A stretch of 23,824 bases of DNA from JAHJBR01 sp040757035 (GTDB lineage: Archaea > Micrarchaeota > Micrarchaeia > Anstonellales > Bilamarchaeaceae): the NCBI GenBank assembly GCA_040757035.1, contig JBFLYM010000011.1, positions 1 to 23,824 on the forward strand, given 5' to 3'. The notes under the pieces were generated by a model. The model saw only the letters and a list, made by a program, of their open reading frames with translations. It made no database searches and was not told the DNA's origin. The position numbers and the translations under genes are program-made. This document shows, in pieces, positions 1-6,600 of the stretch. The first letter of the stretch is position 1. Every line of letters begins with the position of its first letter.

Positions 1-327
1 ATCTATCTCTTAAATTAGATTATAAAGTTATGTAGAACAAATCTGGAGCAAAAAAAGCGCTAAACCTCGTCGTGAGCGCAAAAATCTGCAAAAAAAAGTT
101 AGGTCAATTTTTTAAAGTCCAGTCAAATGGCAAATTGATTTAGAATATAGAATTAGCGCAAGCTAAGCGTTATTATCGCGTGCCCACGGCCCACTATCAA
201 ATGGCAAACTTAAGTTACAAAACGCGCGCGCTTTTACAACAATTTCGGGTTTGTGAACGCCACCTGTTTTGGCTCAGGCCCTTCAAATTCATCTTAAACT
301 GTATAAAAGCAAACAGGACCCTACGAA
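1..327. other. Intergenic region, no gene recognised
   Basis: No convincing gene. A 63-codon GTG-initiated frame runs through 180-371 but has no family resemblance and crosses the dyad of the next gene's promoter. Small features are visible: a GCGCT/AGCGC stem at about 57-79, a GTTAGGTCA box at 98-106 that matches the boxes around the following gene, and a direct repeat TCAAATGGCAAA at 123-134 and 197-208. It may hold regulatory DNA or a small RNA, but nothing identifies one. Confidence 0.5.
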
Positions 328-379
328 ACCTAACACGACCTAACAAAAAGCTTATAAATCTTGTTAGGTAATGTTAGGT
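328..379 (+). promoter_or_regulatory. TATA box between two inverted 18-bp boxes; promoter and probable operator of the ATPase gene
   Basis: The left arm (328-345) reads ACCTAACACGACCTAACA. The right arm (362-379) is its reverse complement with two mismatches in the centre. Each arm is a double CCTAACA box. The 16-bp spacer holds the TATA element CTTATAAAT (351-359), about 25-30 bases before the ATG at 381, as expected for a nearly leaderless archaeal transcript. A protein bound to both arms would straddle the TATA box. The boxes recur just after the gene (1505-1545). Confidence 0.7.
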
Positions 380-380
380 C

Positions 381-1511
381 ATGAAAGGTTATCTCGATAC
401 ACCTTATTTTCCTCAAGATCCCGTAGACCCAAAATATTTTGTAGGAAGAGATGAAGTGATTAAAACATTCAAAGATGCGTTTCAATCTGTTCTTAAGGGA
501 CGAGCTGCCAACGCCGCCATCTATGGGGAGCGCGGTATGGGCAAAACATCTCTTTTGATGAAACTCAAAACCCTCCCTCCTTCGGGTTGTTTTGTTGTTT
601 ATTGCCCACTGTCAGATAAAAGTGATCAAAAAGCATTTGTTGACGCACTTCTACAGAAGATCGACCTTGATTATAGGGAAAGCCTACCGATACATAAATT
701 TCTCATAGAAAAAGTGAAAGAAATCCCAGAAAAAATAGAGAGTTTCAATGTATTCGATTTGTCTCTTTCTCTTCGAAAAGGAGAAATGGATCCATATAGA
801 GCACTGCTAGAAAGCCTACTCAAACTTAGAAAACGTGGATTTAAGGGAGCGTATATTCTTATTGATGAAGCTGATCTTCTTACTACCGAAGCACTTGCTT
901 TGATACGAAATAGCATTCAAGAGATTCGTTCTATTTACAGATTCCCGGTTGGAATTATAGCGGCAGGCAAGCAAAGATTAACCAAAAGACTAGGCGGGAA
1001 ATGGTCACCGCTCTCAAGATTCTTCGCTTTGATGGAGCAGGAATTAAAACCTCTTAATGAAAAAGAAGTATTTGAAGCCTTGACCGTTCCTCATGTTGCT
1101 TGGACAAAGGACGCTGCAAAACTTGTTTTTGATAGAAGTAATGGCTATCCTACTGTGGTTCAACTTTATGGTGCAACCTGCTATCTCAGAAGAAACAGCA
1201 CAACAATAACAAAAGAACTTGTACAAAAGATAGACGCGGAAGTCAAAGAAGAATTATGGCAGTGGTTCCAAAATGGTTGGAAAGATTCACCTTCTGACCT
1301 TGAGGCAAAATGCATTGCAGTAGTAGCTAAAAATGGCGGTTCCGCAACTTATAGTCAAGTTGAGAAGGCTCTTAAGAAAATTCCTGCAATGCCCTTGAGA
1401 AGGGCAGTCGAAAAACACATTTTATCCCAAGACGAAAGAGGAACTTATTCGGTACCTCACAAACTAATAGCTGAGTTATTCCTCGAAAATACAAGAAATA
1501 ACAGCACCTAA
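381..1511 (+). CDS. P-loop ATPase (archaeal ATPase/Orc-like AAA) with C-terminal winged-helix-like region
   Basis: 376 residues. An N-terminal YFVGRDE box (19-25) leads into Walker A GERGMGKTS (49-57), and Walker B YILIDEAD lies at 158-165. The sensor region IIAAGKQRL follows. This order is that of the archaeal ATPase_2 / Orc-Cdc6-like STAND group. The last ~70 residues (SDLEAKCIAVVAKNGG through the VPHK segment) look like a winged helix, so DNA binding is plausible. The cellular role of these proteins is generally unknown. The gene stands alone between CCTAACA boxes on both sides, and its stop codon lies inside the downstream box. ATG at 381 fits the TATA spacing. Family placement is fairly sure; function is not. 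Confidence 0.75.
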   Translation: MKGYLDTPYFPQDPVDPKYFVGRDEVIKTFKDAFQSVLKGRAANAAIYGERGMGKTSLLMKLKTLPPSGCFVVYCPLSDKSDQKAFVDALLQKIDLDYRESLPIHKFLIEKVKEIPEKIESFNVFDLSLSLRKGEMDPYRALLESLLKLRKRGFKGAYILIDEADLLTTEALALIRNSIQEIRSIYRFPVGIIAAGKQRLTKRLGGKWSPLSRFFALMEQELKPLNEKEVFEALTVPHVAWTKDAAKLVFDRSNGYPTVVQLYGATCYLRRNSTTITKELVQKIDAEVKEELWQWFQNGWKDSPSDLEAKCIAVVAKNGGSATYSQVEKALKKIPAMPLRRAVEKHILSQDERGTYSVPHKLIAELFLENTRNNST

Positions 1512-1545
1512 CGCCACCTAACAAAATCTGGTCGTTTTTTGTTAG
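1505..1545 (+). repeat. Downstream copy of the CCTAACA double box
   Basis: ACCTAACGCCACCTAACA (1506-1523) matches the upstream left arm at 328-345 in 16 of 18 positions and the same orientation. It overlaps the TAA stop at 1509-1511. An inverted TTGTTAG follows at 1539-1545 after a T run (1535-1540) that could help end transcription. The ATPase gene is thus bracketed by the same boxes. This could reflect autoregulation, or the gene could be a small unit that moved with its boxes. Confidence 0.55.
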
Positions 1546-1594
1546 CTGCTGATAACTCTTGGTAGTTCGTAAACAAAAGTTAGCCATATAGTGT

Positions 1595-1729
1595 CACCCC
1601 AAAGAAAAAACTAATAAAGAAAAGTGGGGGAGGGTCAGGAAGACCCTCAAACTGGGGAGGGGGCGAAGCCCCCTCCGCGGTTCGGTCCATATCCCTTTCT
1701 TTTTAAAAAAAAGAAAGGTTTGGGGGGTC
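1595..1729 (+). repeat. Structured GC-rich interspersed repeat, copy 1 (full 135-bp unit)
   Basis: The core (1595-1686) begins CACCCCAAAGAAAAAA. It contains a hairpin GAGGGTC/GACCCTC with a five-base loop (1630-1648), then GGAGGGGGC/GCCCCCTCC with a three-base loop (1656-1676), and ends CGCGGTTCGGT. A pyrimidine-rich linker starting CCATATCCC (1687 on) forms a CTTTCTTTTT/AAAAAAGAAAG type hairpin and joins it to copy 2, which starts 135 bp further on. It has the CTAATAAAGAAAAG version of the variable segment. It does not encode a recognisable protein. Confidence 0.8.
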
Positions 1730-1821
1730 CACCCCAAAGAAAAAACTAATAAAGAAAAGTGGGGGAGGGTCAGGAAGACCCTCAAACTGGGGAGGGGGCG
1801 AAGCCCCCTCCGCGGTTCGGT
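1730..1821 (+). repeat. Structured interspersed repeat, copy 2, ending at the 3' end of tRNA-Ala(GGC)
   Basis: This is a near-identical repetition of the core of copy 1, with the same two hairpins and the same CTAATAAAGAAAAG variable segment. Its last base (GGTTCGGT, ending 1821) directly abuts base 1822, the complement of the discriminator base of tRNA-Ala(GGC). The usual CCATATCCC linker is missing at this end, so the unit is cut exactly at the mature tRNA end. Relative to the tRNA the repeat is antisense, so it forms the trailer of the tRNA transcript. Confidence 0.8.
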
Positions 1822-1947
1822 TGGACTAAGGGGGATTATCAGTTTTATTAATTTTTTGCGTATATTATTTCGCATGTATCAATAAAATTTTTGAACCCCC
1901 AGCCTCCTCTACGCCAAAGAGGCGATCTGCCGTTGATCTATCAGCCC
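1822..1947 (-). tRNA. tRNA-Ala(GGC) with a 54-nt intron in the T-loop
   Basis: On the minus strand the acceptor GGGCTGA (from 1947) pairs with TTAGTCC and contains the G3-U70 pair that marks alanine tRNAs. The discriminator is A. D-stem GATC/GATC; anticodon arm CCTCT, loop TTGGCGT, AGAGG, giving anticodon GGC. T-stem GGGGG/CCCCC is split: the loop TTCAAA continues into an intron (1889 down to 1836) before T60. The junction forms a BHB: TTCA against TGAT (one mismatch), bulges AAA and AAT, then TTTTATT/AATAAAA. No CCA is encoded. The intron-free gene folds canonically; the intron removal is inferred. Confidence 0.88.
1836..1889 (-). other. T-loop intron (59/60) of tRNA-Ala(GGC)
   Basis: 54 nt between A59 and T60. 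Each end lies two bases into a 3-nt bulge (AA/A and AA/T), as in archaeal BHB splice sites. The inner helix is TTTTATT/AATAAAA. It contains no repeat and no open frame. Confidence 0.75.
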
Positions 1948-1975
1948 ACTTTCACTTGCTTTCAGTGAAATTAAA
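1948..1975 (-). other. 28-nt spacer hairpin between tRNA-Arg and tRNA-Ala
   Basis: The spacer contains TTTCACT and AGTGAAA, forming a 7-bp stem with a 7-base loop (about 1950-1970). The two tRNAs are in line, so they are probably cotranscribed and this stem may help processing. That role is inference. Confidence 0.4.
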
Positions 1976-2049
1976 CGCCCCTACCGAGATTTGAACTCGG
2001 ATCACAGCCTCCGCAGGGCCACGTTCTGTCCAGGTTAGACTATAGGAGC
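1976..2049 (-). tRNA. tRNA-Arg(GCG)
   Basis: The 5' end is at 2049. Acceptor GCTCCTA pairs with TAGGGGC. The anticodon arm TGGCC, loop CTGCGGA, GGCTG gives anticodon GCG, reading CGC arginine codons. T-arm CCGAG TTCAAAT CTCGG is perfect; discriminator G; no encoded CCA. The D-stem GTCT/GAAC has a C-A mismatch. No intron. It lies 28 bases upstream of tRNA-Ala(GGC) on the same strand. Confidence 0.9.
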
Positions 2050-2177
2050 AAGGAGCGAAAAGACTAACTATTTAAAGTCTAATCAATAAATTGATTTATT
2101 AATGATTAATTTAAATAATTAATTTAGATAGATATATTAATTGCTAATCTCTCTAAAGTTTAATATGGATGATTTGT

Positions 2178-2324
2178 ATGAAAAGATGTATAACATGTGG
2201 AAAGATGGTTAAAAATTTTGTTGAGTTTTCGTGTCCAGAATGCGATGAAAAGATTATAAGATGTAGACATTGCAGGGAGATAAAAAATCCTTACAAATGT
2301 TCGTGTGGATTTGAGGGACCGTAA
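2178..2324 (+). CDS. Small zinc-ribbon protein with four CxxC/CxC pairs (COG2888-like)
   Basis: 48 residues. Eight cysteines fall in four pairs: C4/C7 (CITC), C19/C22 (CPEC), C29/C32 (CRHC) and C41/C43 (CSCGF), enough to hold two zinc ions. The pattern matches the archaeal HVO_2753-like zinc-finger family, often annotated as RNA-binding, whose exact role is not settled. The TAA stop overlaps the ATG of the elongation factor gene by one base (TAATG at 2322-2326), so translation is probably coupled. Pairing this zinc ribbon with aEF1B is, to my knowledge, recurrent in archaea. The short length and the ATG at 2178 keep all cysteines in one frame. Confidence 0.82.
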   Translation: MKRCITCGKMVKNFVEFSCPECDEKIIRCRHCREIKNPYKCSCGFEGP

Positions 2325-2575
2325 TGACAAATGAAGTTGCAGTCTCAATGAAGATATTTCTTGAAGATTATGATAGGATAAACGAAACCATGGATGAGAT
2401 AAATAAAATAATCAAGATTTCAGATACTAAAATCGAAGAATTAGGCTTTGGTATAAAAATACTAAAAATAATATTTCTTATGCCAGATACGGGAGGAATA
2501 GATGAAATAGAAACACAGATAAGTGCGCTCTCAAACATTCGCCAGGCTCAAACCGAAAGAGTAAGCAGAATATAA
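2324..2575 (+). CDS. ef1b: Archaeal translation elongation factor 1-beta (aEF1B)
   Basis: 83 residues, close to the usual 85-90. aEF1B is the guanine nucleotide exchange factor that recharges aEF1A with GTP in the cytoplasm. The family pattern is visible: start VAVSMKIFLED, middle IEELGFGIKILKIIFLMPD, and C-terminal TQISALSNIRQAQTERVSRI, like the conserved VQSVDVVRISR-type ending. The start is fixed by the one-base overlap with the zinc-ribbon gene, and the two are probably cotranscribed. It converges on the triple-repeat gene with a 13-base gap, too short for a long terminator. Confidence 0.85.
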   Translation: MTNEVAVSMKIFLEDYDRINETMDEINKIIKISDTKIEELGFGIKILKIIFLMPDTGGIDEIETQISALSNIRQAQTERVSRI

Positions 2576-2588
2576 AATTTTGCGAAAA

Positions 2589-3320
2589 TCACTTTCTTAA
2601 CGCATGCTCTTTTTCTATAAGTTCATCCACTACATCTGTAGGAAGATATCTCCTTCCTGCAATCTTTATAAAAGGAATTCTTTTTCTATCTAATCTCCTT
2701 TCAAATGCATTTCTTTTTATTCCAATTCCTGCTTTATGAAGTTGTTGCAAAGATTGATACACATTATAATATGATTTCGCAATATGTACAAGTACGTCAA
2801 TAGCGCTGTGTGGAATAAGCCGCTTTGTGCCAAGCTTTATTGAAGGTACTGATTTTTTTTCAATTCTACCTATAAATGCGCGGTAATTGATTTTTGGATT
2901 GGCTTTGTGATAAATTTCGTATGCATCCTTTACTGAATAAAATTCATCCCTGATATTCATCATGGTATTAAGAGTATCTATTGAAATATATCTTTTTCTT
3001 CTAACCTTTATTGAAGCTATAGTGCCTCTTTCAATGCGTCCGCCAAACGCACGAAAAGAAATTTCAAAACCATTTTGCCTCAAAAGTTCATAAGCACTTT
3101 GAATTGTGTATAATCCCTTTTTTTCTAATACGTCGTCTTCAACTTGTTTATCACGATAAAGCTTTTGCGCTTCGTTATAGACATTTGCTAAAGAGGAAGA
3201 AATGGAACTCTGCCTATCTTCGTATTTATCCTTTATTTTTTCTACGTCCATGGTTTTAAACGTGTTTATATAACTATCATCAATTTTCCTATCTATAATA
3301 ATTCTTTTCCCTCTTGGCAT
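2589..3320 (-). CDS. Protein of three tandem MerR/excisionase-like helix-turn-helix repeats
   Basis: 243 residues. An N-terminal basic, helical region (1-66) precedes three repeats spaced exactly 57 residues apart: 70-126, 127-183, 184-240. Each follows Y-[ST/N]-V/I-x2-A/S-Y/L, then x-R-x-A-F-x2-R-[IL]-[ED]-[RK], then [IV]-[AP]-x-IK-x3-[KR]-R-x-[IL]. Examples are RAFGGRIERG, RAFIGRIEKK and NAFERRLDRK, followed by IASIKV, VPSIKL and IPFIKI. This resembles the single-domain HTH_17/MerR-type DNA-binding fold. Three head-to-tail copies suggest binding to a long, spaced site. I do not recognise a named family. It ends in a Lys/Arg-rich tail and converges with aEF1B. Confidence 0.7.
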   Translation of the reverse strand: MPRGKRIIIDRKIDDSYINTFKTMDVEKIKDKYEDRQSSISSSLANVYNEAQKLYRDKQVEDDVLEKKGLYTIQSAYELLRQNGFEISFRAFGGRIERGTIASIKVRRKRYISIDTLNTMMNIRDEFYSVKDAYEIYHKANPKINYRAFIGRIEKKSVPSIKLGTKRLIPHSAIDVLVHIAKSYYNVYQSLQQLHKAGIGIKRNAFERRLDRKRIPFIKIAGRRYLPTDVVDELIEKEHALRK

Positions 3321-3401
3321 AGGCCATCACCACCCTATAGTTTACTTTATTATACTTTATTTCAATTTATTTTTGTGTAATGTAATATATTTAATTGTAA
3401 G

Positions 3402-3413
3402 CGTTTATAAACG
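3402..3413. promoter_or_regulatory. 12-bp palindrome CGTTTATAAACG
   Basis: A perfect palindrome containing TTTATAAA lies between the triple-repeat gene (minus) and tRNA-Ala(CGC) (plus). It could be a TATA box usable in both directions or an operator. It is about 82-90 bases from either gene, which is far for a core promoter. Confidence 0.3.
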
Positions 3414-3492
3414 TTTCCACTTATCTAATTCTCAGTAAAATTAAAAAATCTGAAAATTTGTTTTCAAGGTTTTTTAAGGTTTATGAGTATAT

Positions 3493-3606
3493 GGGCTGGT
3501 AGATCAATGGTAGATCGCGTCGTTCGCAATGACGAGGCTAAGGGTTCAAAAGCTTTGATCTGACGACCAAAATTTGTTAGCAAAGCTGACAATCCCTTCC
3601 TGTCCA
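3493..3606 (+). tRNA. tRNA-Ala(CGC) with a 42-nt intron in the T-loop
   Basis: Acceptor GGGCTGG pairs with CCTGTCC, including G3-U70, but with a U5-U68 mismatch; discriminator A. D-stem GATC/GATC. The anticodon arm CGTCG, loop TTCGCAA, TGACG gives anticodon CGC for GCG codons. T-stem AAGGG/CCCTT is interrupted after TTCAAA (3545-3550). The intron (3551-3592) is closed by GCTTTG/CAAAGC. The BHB has TTCA against TGAC (one mismatch) with bulges AAA and AAT. The exact junction can slide by one or two A residues; the BHB places it at 59/60. No CCA is encoded. Confidence 0.88.
3551..3592 (+). other. T-loop intron (59/60) of tRNA-Ala(CGC)
   Basis: 42 nt. The inner helix GCTTTG/CAAAGC is perfect and contiguous with the central helix on the 3' side, matching the geometry in tRNA-Ala(GGC). 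It lacks the structured repeat. Confidence 0.78.
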
Positions 3607-3645
3607 AAGAAGATTTTTTAAGCAGTTAGTTACAATAATAGATAT

Positions 3646-6600
3646 ATGTTAACCAACTATAAATACATGTTAACTAACGCAATTAACTTATTTTCGTTTT
3701 TGTTCTTGTTTACATTATTCTTAACATTATTTTTATTTACATCTGTTTCATCCGCAATAGTGTGTCCAACTTGTTCCGCAACGCATATCGGTATAACAGA
3801 AAAAGATGGCGAAATAACCGCAGTGCTTTTTGAAATAAATAAGAATATAGAACTTAATCAGGATCTCAAATATTTTGATAACAAAGTAAAGGATTATTTG
3901 GGCGGTAAATGGCAAAATGAGCCAACTCCATCAGATATGGCAGGAGTTGTTTCCAAGGATATTAAAATTGACCCTATCCAGGACGCGGAGTTGTTTTTTT
4001 ATTATTACGATAATACCGGCAGAAAAAAAGAAATCATTAATTGCGCGCCGCTAAAAACAGAATTTGCGCAACCAATAACTTATACAGATGATTCGGTTAG
4101 CCCGCCGCAAATAAGAGTATTAAATATTCCTTATGCAACTTGCACAATTCCAAGAGATCTTTATACTCATTCTTCTATAGCGATTTATATTGAGTTTAAA
4201 GGAGATCAGACCAGAAAACCTTCGGAAAGAGAAGTGACTGTTTATGATGTCAGTGCCGGTGGCCTTAATGTGCTCATGCGCTCGCTTCAAAATAGAAATA
4301 ATTTTGACCCTACTTCGCCGATATGTCTTGGCGCGCTTATTATGATAGGACTTCTTTTTGCATCAATGTACTTTAGCGGAAAAAGTCCGCTCAGTTATCT
4401 TGATCTCACTGTTCCGCGCGTTCCGAGACCAAAGCAATTCGGTTTCGGGCCTATCATCGCTGGTACTGGAAATATAAGAATAGCAATGTCCGCATCGCGC
4501 GACCTGAAATTTCTTGATAAAATTATAAAGTACCATTCTATGGCGGACTTTAGAGGATTAGAAAAAAATATCGCAGCAGCAATAAATCAATCCAGGCGAA
4601 ATGGGGTGCCGCAAAGCGAAGTACGCAAATACATCGCAAAACTTTTGGCATTGCGAAAAGAAGATTGGAGGAGATTTTTGGAAAAAGGCGATGAAAAGGT
4701 CATGCTGCGCAAATTGGAAAAAGAAGGCAAACTTTCCCCTAATTTGCTCATGGCTATGAATCAACACATCGCAGCAGCAAAAATAGTAGGAGAAATGGGG
4801 GTGGTCGGTGGTAATGCGTTCCCATGGGTAAAAAAGGTTGTTAAGTATGTCAGAATGGTTCCTCTTATCGGTACTTTCCTTAGCATTGGAACCGCATCGT
4901 TCAGCTTTACACTGCGTACCATGAAAGATATGGCAAGAACAGCTGCATCTTATCCGCTGCGCAAAGCGCTTGGCGCCAAATATGAAGAAATGGGAGAAAA
5001 GGAAGCAGAACTCGGCGCCATTGGTAAAACAATCTACGGAATCGCCAAAATGACAGATACAAAAAAAATGGAAGTTGGAAAGTTATTTCCACTTCATGAA
5101 TATACAAAACGGTTTTACGAAGATACGCGAGATTCGTGCTATGATGAAATAACAATAAACGTTATATGGCAGGAAATAGTCCAGCAATTAAAAAATAAAA
5201 CCACGAGAACTGGCGAATCGGTTGAATCATTGCTGGCTTCCATAATGGATTTCAAAAAAATATTCACTGATCGTCGGTTTATAGAGGCCCTTCAAGGTAT
5301 AATACTACCAGTTGAGCTTCTTCATATATTTGGAGATTCTTCGCTAAGTCCGCAGCAACAGGCAGAACAAGCACTCAGGTATGCAAATGCTAGATGGGGT
5401 GGACCAAGTGGACCAGGTGGACAACAACGCATGAGTGGTTTTGTTGAAAATGCGAACGAACTTTATAATGAACTTAACAATATAAATGGTAATGGGAGGG
5501 GTAATGCGTATAGAGATGCTGATTCTTTCACTCGCGCAAATGCGCTCGTAAATTTCATGCGCAGAAAGTATGCAATAGACCAACCAACTGACATAAGCGA
5601 TGATATACTTAAAGGAAAATTTTTCATTACGACAGGAAGAGACAATTTGTATTATGAGCAAAGCGGAGAAAAAAAGAATTTTGGTTTTCTTACTTTAGGA
5701 TTGCGGGAGTTTATACAGCAACTCTCATTTTTGGCTTCAGTAAAAAAACCGGTTGAATCATTTACAGTAGCGGATTCATTCAAACTCGCCTGGGCGAAAA
5801 TGATGAGCCAAGTTTTTGGGAATGGAAACTGGTATCTTGAGCAAGGAGAGGATATAATGATGTATGATCCTTCCCTTAAAAAGACAAGAGCGAAAAGTTT
5901 TGTAAAAGATATATTGGGTATGAACGATGAAGAACTAAAAGATATGAATAGAACTATGAAAGAGTATCTTTATTCGCTCATGAGTGAAGAAGGCCAGCAA
6001 AAAGCAGAGCAGGTTGTCAAAAAAAGTCAAAGTCGGCAAGCGCAAGCAGCAGGAATTGATGCAGTTGAAGACTTTCTTTATGGTTATGATATACGAGACA
6101 AAAAAAGGGCCGAGGAAACCGCTTTAAACCCGCTCAAAAGGCGCTCGTGGTATTATTTGGAATCAGAATCATATCCTGATGAAAAATATTGGAAGCCAAA
6201 TATGAACTTTTTATGGAGCTCAATAGGCGCTGTAGATAAACGAACGGTTATTGCGTATTTAGTACGCGGAGAAAAATATAGGGCAAACATACCAAGGCCT
6301 GAAAATGCATGGTCGCTTATGGAAAACTATATGGATACACGATTTGCAAACATACTCAATGGTAGCCAGTGGGATTTCTTTGGTTATGCAAAAAAAGACC
6401 AGCATTTTGAGCGTTTTTCGCGCGTTGACATGCAGCGTTCTTTCAACGAAACCTGGAATTTTTACACTAAAATAAATGAGGCTCTTGGTTCATTCTATCT
6501 GGATAAAACAGGTAAAAAATCATATTCTAATAAGGAATTGGAAGATTTTCTTTCCAGCGAAAAAAACAGAATAATTACTTATAATGACTTAAAAAATGGA

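Noticed and set aside
255..300. Possible C/D-box RNA on the minus strand (GATGA and CTGA motifs)
   Set aside because: The C box is incomplete and no paired C'/D' boxes or terminal stem are visible.
180..371. 63-codon GTG-initiated frame in the upstream intergenic region
   Set aside because: No family resemblance, and it runs into the promoter dyad and TATA box of the ATPase gene.
1595..1821. Tandem repeat considered as a CRISPR array
   Set aside because: Only two units, about 92-bp cores with a linker that is itself repeated elsewhere; no short repeats with unique spacers and no cas genes.
1594..1875. 93-codon minus frame with an internally repeated peptide
   Set aside because: The repetition is just the translation of the two tandem structured repeats and part of the tRNA-Ala intron.
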